NCBI GenBank assembly: GCA_937981955.1
Contig: CALJNA010000029.1
Span: forward strand, 26,045 to 90,044
Direction: 5' to 3'
DNA from: an uncultured Granulosicoccaceae bacterium
GTDB taxonomy: Bacteria > Pseudomonadota > Gammaproteobacteria > Granulosicoccales > Granulosicoccaceae
DNA length: 64,000 nt
In this document: positions 44,631 to 53,755 of the stretch, piece after piece
How positions within the stretch are numbered: position 1 is the stretch's first letter
Layout of the letters: each line of letters begins with the position of its first letter
The notes under the pieces: generated by a model
Seen by the model: the letters and a program-made list of their open reading frames with translations, nothing else
What the model was told of the DNA's origin: nothing
The model's database searches: none
Program-made: the position numbers and the translations under genes

Positions 44631-45827
44631 GTGTCTATGCAATCAGGATTGACTCAACAGGCGCTAGAGCGAGCCATTGAGTACAACGAGCTCATTCTCT
44701 ACTATCAGCCCAAAGTCAGTTTGCTCGATGGACGCGTAATTGGTGCAGAAGCACTGGTGAGATGGAATGTCGGGGAAGGCACGATACTATCACCCAGTGC
44801 TTTTATTCCACTGGCCGAAAGTAGTGGGCTTTTGCATGATTTGACCGTGCGATTACTCGATCAAGTCGTCGGCGCTGCCGTCACTGTGAAAGAAAAGATT
44901 CCTGACCTGGCTTTGTCGATGAATGTCGCACCTAACGATCTTCAGTCAAAGACCATCAGCAAACGGATTGAACATTTCCTTGATCAGAAGATCATAGATG
45001 CAGATGACTTGCAGATTGAAATAACCGAAAGTGCCGTAATGGGCAATTTTGAGCAAATTCGGGAAGATATTGTCCGGCTCACCGAGTTGGGAATAAAAGT
45101 ACTAATGGATGATTTTGGAACGGGTTATTCTTCTATAGACAGGCTGAGCCAAATGCCTTTCTCTGCACTGAAGCTTGATCAGGGTGTTGTGCGAAGAATG
45201 GGGACGTCGCGACAGAACCTTAATGTGGTTAAATCGTCTATATCCATGGCGCGCGAGCTTCGAATGACATCTGTTGCTGAAGGTGTGGAGTCAGCTGCAA
45301 CTTATCATTTTCTCATGGCAAATGGATGCGAAGAAGCTCAGGGCTTCTATATAAGCAAGCCGTTCGCGCTTGAGGATTTTATCTCCTTTGCTGAATCTGA
45401 GCATAGTTTTGATGGTTCGCAAATTGGGCGTATTCATCAGACAGTACATAATGTTTTGTACCATCGGAAGTGCTTGTTCGATGTCGTGTTCTGCGATCGA
45501 ATTGGCGCGAAAGCGTGTTTACCGTCGGTTGTAGACCCGGATATTAACGAGGCCCTTGAACAATCCCGAATCGGCCTTTGGTATTTTGGGGTAGGCCAAC
45601 AGTTAAGTGGTATGGCGCCATTCGATTCGCTTGAACAACCTATCCGCGACTTGCACAAACTCAGTCACGAAATACTCTATCGTGAGTATGGTGACAGCAA
45701 TGGCGATAAGCAGGCGGCGGCGGTGTCGCGTATGAACAGCCTCGTTAATCAGGTGGTTTCGCTGCTGCACGATCTCGAAAGCGCCTTGCTACTTATGCCG
45801 GAAGACTCATCGTCTGGTTCTTTATAA
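44631..45827 (+). CDS. EAL-domain c-di-GMP phosphodiesterase with CZB-like C-terminus
   Basis: The EAL domain spans about 10-250 and keeps the catalytic set: EALVRW, NVAP, EITESAVM, DDFGTGYSS, KLDQGVV and EGVES, so activity is expected. The C-terminal 130 residues resemble a CZB zinc-binding domain: an HNVL start, then SRIGLWYFG where CZB has Cys-x-Leu-Gly-x-Trp, then HKLSH matching HxxxH. The zinc Cys is thus replaced by Ser. No GGDEF domain is present. GTG 44631 or ATG 44637 starts it, 2 bases after the DUF349 gene. Confidence 0.85.
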   Translation: MSMQSGLTQQALERAIEYNELILYYQPKVSLLDGRVIGAEALVRWNVGEGTILSPSAFIPLAESSGLLHDLTVRLLDQVVGAAVTVKEKIPDLALSMNVAPNDLQSKTISKRIEHFLDQKIIDADDLQIEITESAVMGNFEQIREDIVRLTELGIKVLMDDFGTGYSSIDRLSQMPFSALKLDQGVVRRMGTSRQNLNVVKSSISMARELRMTSVAEGVESAATYHFLMANGCEEAQGFYISKPFALEDFISFAESEHSFDGSQIGRIHQTVHNVLYHRKCLFDVVFCDRIGAKACLPSVVDPDINEALEQSRIGLWYFGVGQQLSGMAPFDSLEQPIRDLHKLSHEILYREYGDSNGDKQAAAVSRMNSLVNQVVSLLHDLESALLLMPEDSSSGSL

Positions 45828-45851
45828 TAATCGACTATCGTTTTTACCCAT

Positions 45852-47087
45852 ATGCGGTTGTGGCCGCAGTTATTTGAGGAATACACAGTGCACGCAGACG
45901 ATCTCCGCTATCGAAACGACAAAGCTCAGAGTGATGCCCTGCTTGAAGACAAGATGGTCAAGCGCGTTAATGATGCGCTGGCCGAGCATGAGGCTGACGG
46001 GCCAACAGGTTTAAGGCGCCGGTTGTTGTCCACGTCAGTACGCTTAAGTCGAAAAATGGCGCCGGACATCTATGCGCTTTCTGATGAATGTGTGGAACGG
46101 CTTTCAATGGATATCCCGCTGGAGTTGTATGTTTATGCAAGCCCATCGTTTAATGCCATGTGTTTTAAACCCGAAGAGGGCCGGTTATATGTCATGTTCT
46201 CTTCTGCCTTACTGGAGAGCTTTACCCCAAAAGAATTACAGTTTGTGATGGGCCATGAATTCGGCCATCACGTCTACGATCATCACGCTATTCCAATTGG
46301 ATATATCGTTAAAGGGCGGAATAAACCGGACCCCAAACTTGCGTTGAAGTTATTTGCCTGGTCGAGAAATGCCGAGATATCAGCTGATCGTGCTGGTGCG
46401 TATTGTGCGCAGGATTTTCCCAGTGTTGCCAGTGCCTTGTTCAAACTTGCATCCGGTCTTACCGGTGATACAGTCAAGTTTGATCTGGATGAATTTCTTC
46501 GGCAGGTTGATGACATGCAGGCTGTTGATGAGGAGCCTGGCCAGGGTGCCAGTGAAGGCGACTGGTTTTCCACACACCCGTTCAGTCCACTGCGTGTGAA
46601 GGCGCTGCGTTTGTTTTTTGCATCCCACCTTATGGATGAAAAAGGCACGTCCCTGGATGAACTTGACGTTGGTGTGCAGCGCATTATGAGTTTGATGGAG
46701 CCAAGCTACCTAGATGCGAAAACTGAATCAGCAAACGCAATGCGGCAGTTACTGTTTGCCGGTGCAGTCGTCGTAGCCAATGCAGCGAATGGTGTGTCTG
46801 ATAAGGAAATTGAAGCTTTCGAGAAGTATTTTGAGAAAGGCGAATACAGCGACAAACTAAACCCTGAGCGAATCAAAGAGGGGCTGCCGCAGCGTATACA
46901 ACGTGCGAAGGATAACTGTACCGACACGCAGGGTATGCAGGTAATACGGGATATTTGCGTTATTGCCTCGGCAGACGGGGAAGTCTTGTCTGAAGAGATC
47001 GATGTTCTCAACAGCATCGCTGACGGGTTAGGTGTGTCGCGCACCTTTGTGACTCAAACCATCGAGCAAGATCTCGAACCTGATTAA
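45852..47087 (+). CDS. M48 metalloprotease fused to a TerB-like domain
   Basis: The 411-residue protein has an N-terminal M48 peptidase: VMGHEFGHHVYDHH (zinc ligands and catalytic Glu) and the third ligand in NAEISADRAGAY. The C-terminal 130 residues form a TerB/DjlA-type helical domain (AGAVVVANAANGVSDKEIEAFEKYF and IRDICVIASADGEVLSEEIDVLNSIADGLGV). There is no signal peptide or transmembrane segment, so it is probably cytoplasmic. It starts 24 bases after the EAL gene and likely shares its transcript. Confidence 0.85.
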   Translation: MRLWPQLFEEYTVHADDLRYRNDKAQSDALLEDKMVKRVNDALAEHEADGPTGLRRRLLSTSVRLSRKMAPDIYALSDECVERLSMDIPLELYVYASPSFNAMCFKPEEGRLYVMFSSALLESFTPKELQFVMGHEFGHHVYDHHAIPIGYIVKGRNKPDPKLALKLFAWSRNAEISADRAGAYCAQDFPSVASALFKLASGLTGDTVKFDLDEFLRQVDDMQAVDEEPGQGASEGDWFSTHPFSPLRVKALRLFFASHLMDEKGTSLDELDVGVQRIMSLMEPSYLDAKTESANAMRQLLFAGAVVVANAANGVSDKEIEAFEKYFEKGEYSDKLNPERIKEGLPQRIQRAKDNCTDTQGMQVIRDICVIASADGEVLSEEIDVLNSIADGLGVSRTFVTQTIEQDLEPD

Positions 47088-47093
47088 ATCAGT

Positions 47094-47110
47094 TGCACGA
47101 ATATGGTGCA
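47094..47110. promoter_or_regulatory. NtrC-type binding site upstream of amtB
   Basis: TGCACG-AATAT-GGTGCA matches the NtrC consensus TGCACC-N5-GGTGCA at all but one base. It sits 157 bases before the amtB start codon, a normal enhancer distance. I could not find a sigma-54 -24/-12 element with correct spacing. A small hairpin (GCTCGA-TTT-TCGAGC) is in the 5' leader at 47223-47237. Confidence 0.65.
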
Positions 47111-47267
47111 TGCGCCCTGATTTGCGGCGGTATTTGCGTGCCATAACTTGCATGCTTTTTTTATAAATATCAATTTGTGCATCATCCTGGATGACTTTGC
47201 TACTATCGCGCCCTAAATCAGGGCTCGATTTTCGAGCATTTCAACTTCTCGAGAGGTCATTCATTTC

Positions 47268-48458
47268 ATGGAAGCACTACAAACAAGCAGTAGCACCCTG
47301 TTCGTGCTGTTGGGCGCCATTCTGGTTTTATTCATGCACGCAGGATTTGCCTTTCTCGAGGTGGGTACGGTTCGCGAGAAGAATCAGGTTAATGCCTTAT
47401 CAAAAATCTTTGCAGACTTTGGTATTTCAACCATTGCGTATTTTTTTATTGGATATCAAATCGCCTACGGCATGGACTTTTTTGCTGCGGCAAGTGAGCT
47501 CACTGTCAACAGTGGCTTCGAGCTGGTCAAGTTTTTCTTTCTGCTGACCTTCGCTGCAGCGATTCCAGCGATTATTTCAGGTGGCATTGCTGAGCGTGCC
47601 CGCTTTTATCCCCAGCTTATTGCTTCGTTTATCATAGTTGCGTTGGCTTATCCGTTTTTTGAAGGCGTCATCTGGGCCGGTAACTTTGGCTATCAGGATT
47701 GGCTGACCGAATTTGCCGGGGCCAGTTTCCACGACTTCGCAGGTTCTGTTGTTGTGCACGGTATGGGCGGCTGGATAGCGCTGGGAGCTGTTGTGATGCT
47801 CGGTGCGCGACAAGGCCGGTATCGCAGCGATGGTTCAATTGGGGCGGCCTTCGCGCCTTCGAGCATACCGTTTCTTGCACTGGGTGCATGGATACTCACG
47901 GTTGGTTGGTTTGGTTTTAACGTCATGTCGGCTCAGGCTATTGAAGGTATCAGTGGCCTGGTTGCGATGAATTCACTGATGGCTATGGTCGGTGGTCTGC
48001 TGGCAGCGCTGGTTGCCGGTAAAAATGACCCGGGCTTTCTTCACAATGGGCCCCTGGCCGGTCTGGTTGCGGTTTGTGCAGGCTCAGATGTTATGCATCC
48101 AATGGGTTCACTGATTGTTGGCGCGGTTGCAGGTGTGTTGTTTGTCTGGTTCTTTACACTTGCGCAGAATCGCTGGAAAATTGATGACGTGCTGGGTGTT
48201 TGGCCGTTACACGGCATTTGTGGTGCATGGGGTGGTATCGCATGTGGTATTTTTGGACAGGAGATGTTCAAAGGGCTTGGTGGTGTTACTTTTATGGCTC
48301 AGGTCATTGGAACAATAACCGGAATTGTATTTGCAACGATTGTTGGGTTTGTCGTATACGGCGTGTTAAAAGCCACTTCGGGTATCCGACTAACAGAAGA
48401 AGAAGAGCATCAGGGTGCAGATCTGTCTATTCATCAGATTTCTGCCACACCGAAGTAA
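47268..48458 (+). CDS. amtB: Ammonium transporter AmtB
   Basis: The 396-residue, 11-helix transporter has the Amt signatures: FHDFAGSVVVHGMGGW (the Asp that recruits ammonium and the first pore His) and VWPLHGICGAWGGIACGIFG (the second pore His). The N-terminus has no cleavable signal, and periplasmic/first-helix sequence starts SSSTLFVLLGAILVLFMHAGFAFLE. An AGAGGT Shine-Dalgarno lies 10 bases upstream. It is followed by a PII gene, so PII probably blocks it under nitrogen excess. The upstream NtrC-type site fits nitrogen control. Confidence 0.95.
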   Translation: MEALQTSSSTLFVLLGAILVLFMHAGFAFLEVGTVREKNQVNALSKIFADFGISTIAYFFIGYQIAYGMDFFAAASELTVNSGFELVKFFFLLTFAAAIPAIISGGIAERARFYPQLIASFIIVALAYPFFEGVIWAGNFGYQDWLTEFAGASFHDFAGSVVVHGMGGWIALGAVVMLGARQGRYRSDGSIGAAFAPSSIPFLALGAWILTVGWFGFNVMSAQAIEGISGLVAMNSLMAMVGGLLAALVAGKNDPGFLHNGPLAGLVAVCAGSDVMHPMGSLIVGAVAGVLFVWFFTLAQNRWKIDDVLGVWPLHGICGAWGGIACGIFGQEMFKGLGGVTFMAQVIGTITGIVFATIVGFVVYGVLKATSGIRLTEEEEHQGADLSIHQISATPK

Positions 48459-48492
48459 CGGACGTCAGTCAACTGAATAAACTGAGGAATAA

Positions 48493-48885
<393 letters not shown>

Positions 48886-48910
48886 CAAAATTCGCAGATT
48901 AACACCCGTT

Positions 48911-49819
48911 TTATCCCTGTTCCCAAGGCGGGTGCGGCGTAAACTTACTGACCATAAAGTCGGTGAATACCCGCACCTTGTTACTCAAGTGCCGACGATG
49001 CGGATACACCAACTGTATCGATGAGGTATCTACCGCATGATCGGAAAGTAAAGGCACCACCAGTTTTTTCTCCAGTGAAGGCTGCACCACGTAGCTTGCC
49101 AGACGAGCAATACCAATCCCGGACTTAACCGCCTCATGCAGAGCAGATGCGCTGTTGGTATGAAAGTTACCCTTCACTCTTTGCGAGCGAATACCATCGG
49201 GCGTCTGAAATTCCCAATCGTTGAAATGCATAATCGACGAGTGCGTGAGGCAATTATGATTCATCAGATCTTCGGGTGACTTGGGTGTACCGTGTTTAGC
49301 AAGGTAATCAGGTGATGCACAGATAACGCGTTTGTTTACTGCCAGGCGACGCGCAACCAGTGACTCATCGGTTAAGCCATCACTAAGCACTATGGCCACA
49401 TCGACCCCTTCACCAACAAGATCAACTTCGCGCTCACTGAGTTCGAGTTCGACCCGCAATTCCGGAAAGTTGGCCATGAACTCCGGCATCAATTTGATCA
49501 TTTGAATACGCGCAAATGCTGAGATGGTGGTTATGCGCAATGTGCCGGTTACCCGGTCGTGCAAAGCCATAACTGCATCTTCGGCTTGTTGTATCTCTTG
49601 CAAAATGGCGCCGCAGCGATCTTGAAAAGCGTGGCCCTCAGCGGTGAGACTCAACTTGCGAGTCGTACGCTGAAACAGTCGGGCACCAAGCCGATCTTCC
49701 AGTCGAGTGATAAGCTTGCTGACAGCAGAGGGTGTCAGGTCGAGTTCTCGGGCGGCAGCTGAAAAACTGCCCATATCGGCAGCTTTTGAGAACACCAGCA
49801 TTTCTGTGTATTTGTCCAT
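48911..49819 (-). CDS. LysR-family transcriptional regulator
   Basis: The 302-residue protein has an N-terminal winged helix (FSKAADMGSFSAAARELDLTPSAVSKLITRLEDRLGARLFQR), a linker helix, and a substrate-binding domain. The style (DRVTGTLRITTISAFAR and related) matches the AaeR/DmlR-like LysR branch. The target is unknown: the neighbour on the divergent side is an ABC exporter 244 bases away, which it may control, and the other neighbour is the convergent glnK. Confidence 0.92.
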   Translation of the reverse strand: MDKYTEMLVFSKAADMGSFSAAARELDLTPSAVSKLITRLEDRLGARLFQRTTRKLSLTAEGHAFQDRCGAILQEIQQAEDAVMALHDRVTGTLRITTISAFARIQMIKLMPEFMANFPELRVELELSEREVDLVGEGVDVAIVLSDGLTDESLVARRLAVNKRVICASPDYLAKHGTPKSPEDLMNHNCLTHSSIMHFNDWEFQTPDGIRSQRVKGNFHTNSASALHEAVKSGIGIARLASYVVQPSLEKKLVVPLLSDHAVDTSSIQLVYPHRRHLSNKVRVFTDFMVSKFTPHPPWEQG

Positions 49820-50063
49820 GTTATTAGTGCTATCGCTTCACTATTAATGGATGTGCAGCATATATTATAGGACTTACAATAACAAATAAATTGACGCAAC
49901 TTGTCTCACAAACTGGCCTTTCAGACTTGATTTTTGAGTATTTGATCGAATTGCACAGTAAATTAACGGGGTAATCCCGTCGTCGTCAATCGAGATTGCT
50001 CTTTCGGCCTGTCGCCGTGTGTACAGGCGATCACGAACGTTCGCACAGGCTAAAACACTATTA

Positions 50064-51920
50064 ATGGCGTCTCTATACGCATTTTTTGAAAACCTGATTA
50101 ATCCGCTGCCTGAAGAGCCGGTTGAGCGCCCACCTTTGCGACCATTGGCGTTTATCTGGCACTACGTCAGGCCGATCAGAAAATTGGTATTACTGACTCT
50201 ATTGCTGTCTGGCATTACCGGCATTTGTGAGATTTTTCTGTACGTCTTCATCGGTTATCTGGTTGACTGGATGAATACGACTCCACCTGCCGAATTTTTA
50301 CAAACATATAGTTGGGCCATCATCGGCATGATAGTGGTGGCGTTTGTTATTCGTCCAATCAGCATGATTGCGACTCGTTGTCTGATTAACTTCTCGCTGG
50401 CTCCCGGTATTGTTGCATCAACCCGATGGCAGAATCATCGGTATGTGTTGCGCCAAAGCATGAATTTTTTTCAGAACGATTTTGCCGGTCGCGTCGCTCA
50501 GAAGGTTATGCAAACCGGACATTCGGTTCGTGAAGTGATAATCAACGTGGTCGATGGTGTCTGGTTGCTGATTATTTATGTTGCCGGTATTGGTTTGTTA
50601 CTCATCGACATCAAACCCCTGCTGTTGTTACCGATTGGTATCTGGCTAGTCGGTTATTGCGCCATCATCGTGTTTATGGTTCCTCAGGTTCGTGTTAAAT
50701 CTGCCCGGGTGTCTGAAGCCAATTCCGCTCTTACCGGCCGAGTTGTCGATAGCTATACCAATATTCAGTCGGTCAAGTTGTTTGCGCATAACAAACTGGA
50801 AGAACGCTTTGCTGCTGATGCGATTCGTCACCATGTACGCTCGTTTGTGGCCCTGATGGGTGCAATCATGAACATGACGATCACCATGACGCTGATGAAC
50901 ACGGCCCTAATGTTCTGCACAGCCGCGATTTCGATTTGGCTTTGGATGAACAGCGCTATTACTGTTGGTGAACTAGCCATTGCTAACGGGCTGGTGTTGC
51001 GTATTAACCAGATGTCAGGTTGGATTTTGCGCACAATAACATCCTTGTTTGAGCACATTGGAACGGTTGAAAACGGAATTGAAACTATCTGCATGCCAAC
51101 CAATATTGTGGATGTTGAGCATGCGGTCGAATTGAAAGTGAACGCTGGTCAAATTGCGTTTAATGAAGTTTCGTTTAACTACGATAAATTCATTTCTGAG
51201 CAAAATGCTGAGTTACCCATAATTGATAACTGCCAATTAACGCTGTCACCCGGAGAAAAAGTGGGATTGGTCGGTCGTTCAGGTGCCGGCAAGTCTACGT
51301 TGATAAATCTGCTGATGCGATTTCATGACATCGAACACGGCAGCATAGCCATCGATGGACAAGACATTAGTAAAGTGACTCAGGAGAGTTTGCGTAGCCA
51401 GATCGCTGTGGTCACCCAGGACACCTCTCTGTTGCATCGGAGCGTAAGAGATAACATCCGGTATGGTCTTGCTGATGCCGACGATGAACAAATTATTCAA
51501 GCCGCCACAATGGCTGAAGCGATGCACTTCATTCCTGATCTGGTCGACTTGCAAGGTCGTAGCGGACTTGATGCAACCGTGGGCGAACGCGGGGTTAAAC
51601 TTTCCGGAGGCCAGCGGCAGCGCATCGCCATTGCTCGGGTCATTTTGAAAGATGCCCCGATTCTTATCCTGGATGAAGCAACGTCAGCACTGGATTCGGA
51701 AGTTGAGTCAGCCATACAGGGGCAGTTGAACAACTTAATGCAGGGTAAAACCGTGCTAGCGGTCGCTCACCGGCTGTCCACCATCGCAGCGCTTGACCGG
51801 CTCGTTGTGCTCGATGGTGGCAAGATCGTGGAGACGGGCTCGCACGCTGAACTGCTGCAGAAAAAAGGCCTCTATGCCAGTCTGTGGGAACGCCAGTCAG
51901 GCGGTTTTCTGGGCGTATAG
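50064..51920 (+). CDS. ABC transporter, fused permease and ATPase (exporter type)
   Basis: From ATG 50064 the protein has about 618 residues; the ORF-track start 45 bases earlier is less likely. It contains six transmembrane helices in the first 330 residues, then an ATPase domain with Walker A VGRSGAGKST, signature KLSGGQRQR, Walker B ILILDEATSALD, and the H-loop VAHRLSTI. It is a type IV (MsbA-like) exporter half-transporter. No accessory gene is linked. It is divergent from the LysR regulator and followed by an exostosin-like gene. Confidence 0.9.
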   Translation: MASLYAFFENLINPLPEEPVERPPLRPLAFIWHYVRPIRKLVLLTLLLSGITGICEIFLYVFIGYLVDWMNTTPPAEFLQTYSWAIIGMIVVAFVIRPISMIATRCLINFSLAPGIVASTRWQNHRYVLRQSMNFFQNDFAGRVAQKVMQTGHSVREVIINVVDGVWLLIIYVAGIGLLLIDIKPLLLLPIGIWLVGYCAIIVFMVPQVRVKSARVSEANSALTGRVVDSYTNIQSVKLFAHNKLEERFAADAIRHHVRSFVALMGAIMNMTITMTLMNTALMFCTAAISIWLWMNSAITVGELAIANGLVLRINQMSGWILRTITSLFEHIGTVENGIETICMPTNIVDVEHAVELKVNAGQIAFNEVSFNYDKFISEQNAELPIIDNCQLTLSPGEKVGLVGRSGAGKSTLINLLMRFHDIEHGSIAIDGQDISKVTQESLRSQIAVVTQDTSLLHRSVRDNIRYGLADADDEQIIQAATMAEAMHFIPDLVDLQGRSGLDATVGERGVKLSGGQRQRIAIARVILKDAPILILDEATSALDSEVESAIQGQLNNLMQGKTVLAVAHRLSTIAALDRLVVLDGGKIVETGSHAELLQKKGLYASLWERQSGGFLGV

Positions 51921-52105
51921 ACGCGCTTCAGCCGGTAATAGTCCCATCCATTTCCCTCAGCCCGGTCCTCCCTGCTATAAATAATGTGAAGCGTTTCACT
52001 GGTACTGCGGCCTTGTCTGCTGAGACCGGTCAAACGGACGCTAAATCTTATGGAAGAGAGCGCGCAGGATCGACCTGTGCTGACAACTGGAGATCAGGAG
52101 TTTCG

Positions 52106-53074
52106 ATGAAAATTCTGGCTACATCTGCATACGAAACACACGAAATACTCGACGCCTTTGTTGCTACAGCCGCGAAGGATCAGTTTGGCAAACACACGCT
52201 GTGTGATTCGCCGGAAGAAGCTGACGTGATCATCTTCATTGAAAATACTCATTTCGATGATTACTTGTATAAACGTGTGCGCGAGCATGACCTGGTGCGT
52301 CGATATCGTGAAAAAACGTTTATGTACAATGAAGCCGACAAGCCATGGTCAGCTCTACCTGGTTTGTATTGCTCGATGCCCCGTCGGTTTTTTCAGCACA
52401 GTAAGCAAATCGCATTCCCATATATTTGCACACCGAATGAGTTCATAAAGGACGTACACACCTGGGATGTTGAAAAACGCTGGCTGTTTTCGTTTGTTGG
52501 TTCTACCAGCCATCGTTGTCGGCATGAAGTCATTGCGCTGTCTCAGGCCAGTAAAGGTGTTCAGGATACGTCTGAATTCAATGTTTGGGATTGCACCAAA
52601 GATACCAAGGCATCGCAGGGAATGAACTTCGCTCACACCATGGCGGAGAGTCATTTTATGTTGTGCCCGAGAGGGATAGGCACATCATCGTATCGGTTGT
52701 TTGAAACACTGGAAGCGGGGCGAGCACCGGTGATCATCTCAAACCAGTGGGTTCCCACACCGCACATTAACTGGGATTTTGCCGTTCGTGTTGACGAGCG
52801 GGATATCAAGTCGATTCCGACGCTGTTGCGATCCATCGAGAACGAAGCGGCAGACCGGGGAAAAGCAGCCAGAGCGGCATGGGAATCAGCTTATTCTCCC
52901 GATGTCATGTTTGACACCGTAGCTGAGTCACTGGAATGGTTGCTTGAAGAGCGGCGCTACATGGAAGCAAACCATCCGGTTCGTAAACTGAGAAAAGCGG
53001 CTATTGCTACCGATCTGGCTGTAACAAACATTGCACGCGGTCTACGTCGACAATGGGAGCAGGTTCTATTCTGA
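52106..53074 (+). CDS. Exostosin-family (GT47-like) glycosyltransferase
   Basis: ATG 52106 is preceded by AGGAG, whereas the ORF-track start at 51884 lies inside the ABC transporter gene. The 322-residue product resembles bacterial exostosin-domain proteins: SFVGSTSHRCRHEVI, a DTSEFNVWDC segment, SHFMLCPRGIGTSSYRLFETLEAGRAPVIISN, and DWDFAVRV-like WDFAVRVDERDI. The latter two are typical of the sugar-nucleotide-binding half of GT47. The transferred sugar is unknown; it may serve surface glycan synthesis with the preceding ABC exporter. Confidence 0.8.
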   Translation: MKILATSAYETHEILDAFVATAAKDQFGKHTLCDSPEEADVIIFIENTHFDDYLYKRVREHDLVRRYREKTFMYNEADKPWSALPGLYCSMPRRFFQHSKQIAFPYICTPNEFIKDVHTWDVEKRWLFSFVGSTSHRCRHEVIALSQASKGVQDTSEFNVWDCTKDTKASQGMNFAHTMAESHFMLCPRGIGTSSYRLFETLEAGRAPVIISNQWVPTPHINWDFAVRVDERDIKSIPTLLRSIENEAADRGKAARAAWESAYSPDVMFDTVAESLEWLLEERRYMEANHPVRKLRKAAIATDLAVTNIARGLRRQWEQVLF

Positions 53075-53170
53075 GGTTTTAGCGCTTGTTATTACTTTTC
53101 CAGTTAACCTTGTTCAATTTATGTGTTATACAAGGTGTGGAGGTCGAAAAAGACAAGCAATAAAAGCGTC

Positions 53171-53722
53171 ATGAATGCCAAAGTATTACGTCTGAACAAG
53201 GCCGGTACGCCCATTGCCTGGTTGAGCTGGCAGGAAACTGCAACGCTCATGGTCAAGGATCAGGTGATTTGGAGTCTCGGTGAAGTTATCCATACTATCC
53301 ATGGTGGCTACAACAGTGCAGGACTGCGCTCGCGTCTTGAACTTCCCAGTATTATTGCTTGCGACGGACGTGTAGACAGCACGGCGTTTACACCACCGTT
53401 AACCAATTCCTTACTGTTTGCACGCGACCAGCAGGTGTGTATGTACTGCGGTGTCGACTTCCCTGTAAAGGATTTGTCTCGAGATCATGTAATCCCGACT
53501 TCACGAGGTGGTCGTGATTTGTGGACCAACTGTGTCACCGCGTGTCGTCGGTGCAATAATCGAAAGGGTAGCAAAACCCCTGAAGAAGCGAACATGCAAC
53601 TGCTTGCAGTTCCGTTTGCGCCCAACCGGTACGAGTTTTTCTACCTGTCTAATCGTGATGTTCTGGCGGACCAAATGGATTTTTTAAAAACCCGATTTTC
53701 CAAGCGAGTCAGCTGGAGCTAG
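53171..53722 (+). CDS. HNH endonuclease
   Basis: From ATG 53171 (MNAKVLRLNKAGTPI) the protein has about 183 residues. Its HNH core reads CMYCGVDFPVKDLSRDHVIPTSRGG...NCVTACRRCNNRKG: zinc cysteines in two CxxC pairs, the His in RDHVIP, and an Asn/His second segment. The first 80 residues (GTPIAWLSWQETATLMVKDQV) match a group of chromosomally conserved HNH proteins in gammaproteobacteria that is not part of a restriction system. Nothing here links it to a methylase. Confidence 0.88.
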   Translation: MNAKVLRLNKAGTPIAWLSWQETATLMVKDQVIWSLGEVIHTIHGGYNSAGLRSRLELPSIIACDGRVDSTAFTPPLTNSLLFARDQQVCMYCGVDFPVKDLSRDHVIPTSRGGRDLWTNCVTACRRCNNRKGSKTPEEANMQLLAVPFAPNRYEFFYLSNRDVLADQMDFLKTRFSKRVSWS

Positions 53723-53755
53723 CTGATTGGTTGGCTAGTGTGATTCGTTGGCCAG

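Noticed and set aside
47188-47201. TGG...TTGCT, a possible sigma-54 -24/-12 pair upstream of amtB
   Set aside because: The GG-to-GC spacing is two bases shorter than the strict sigma-54 spacing.
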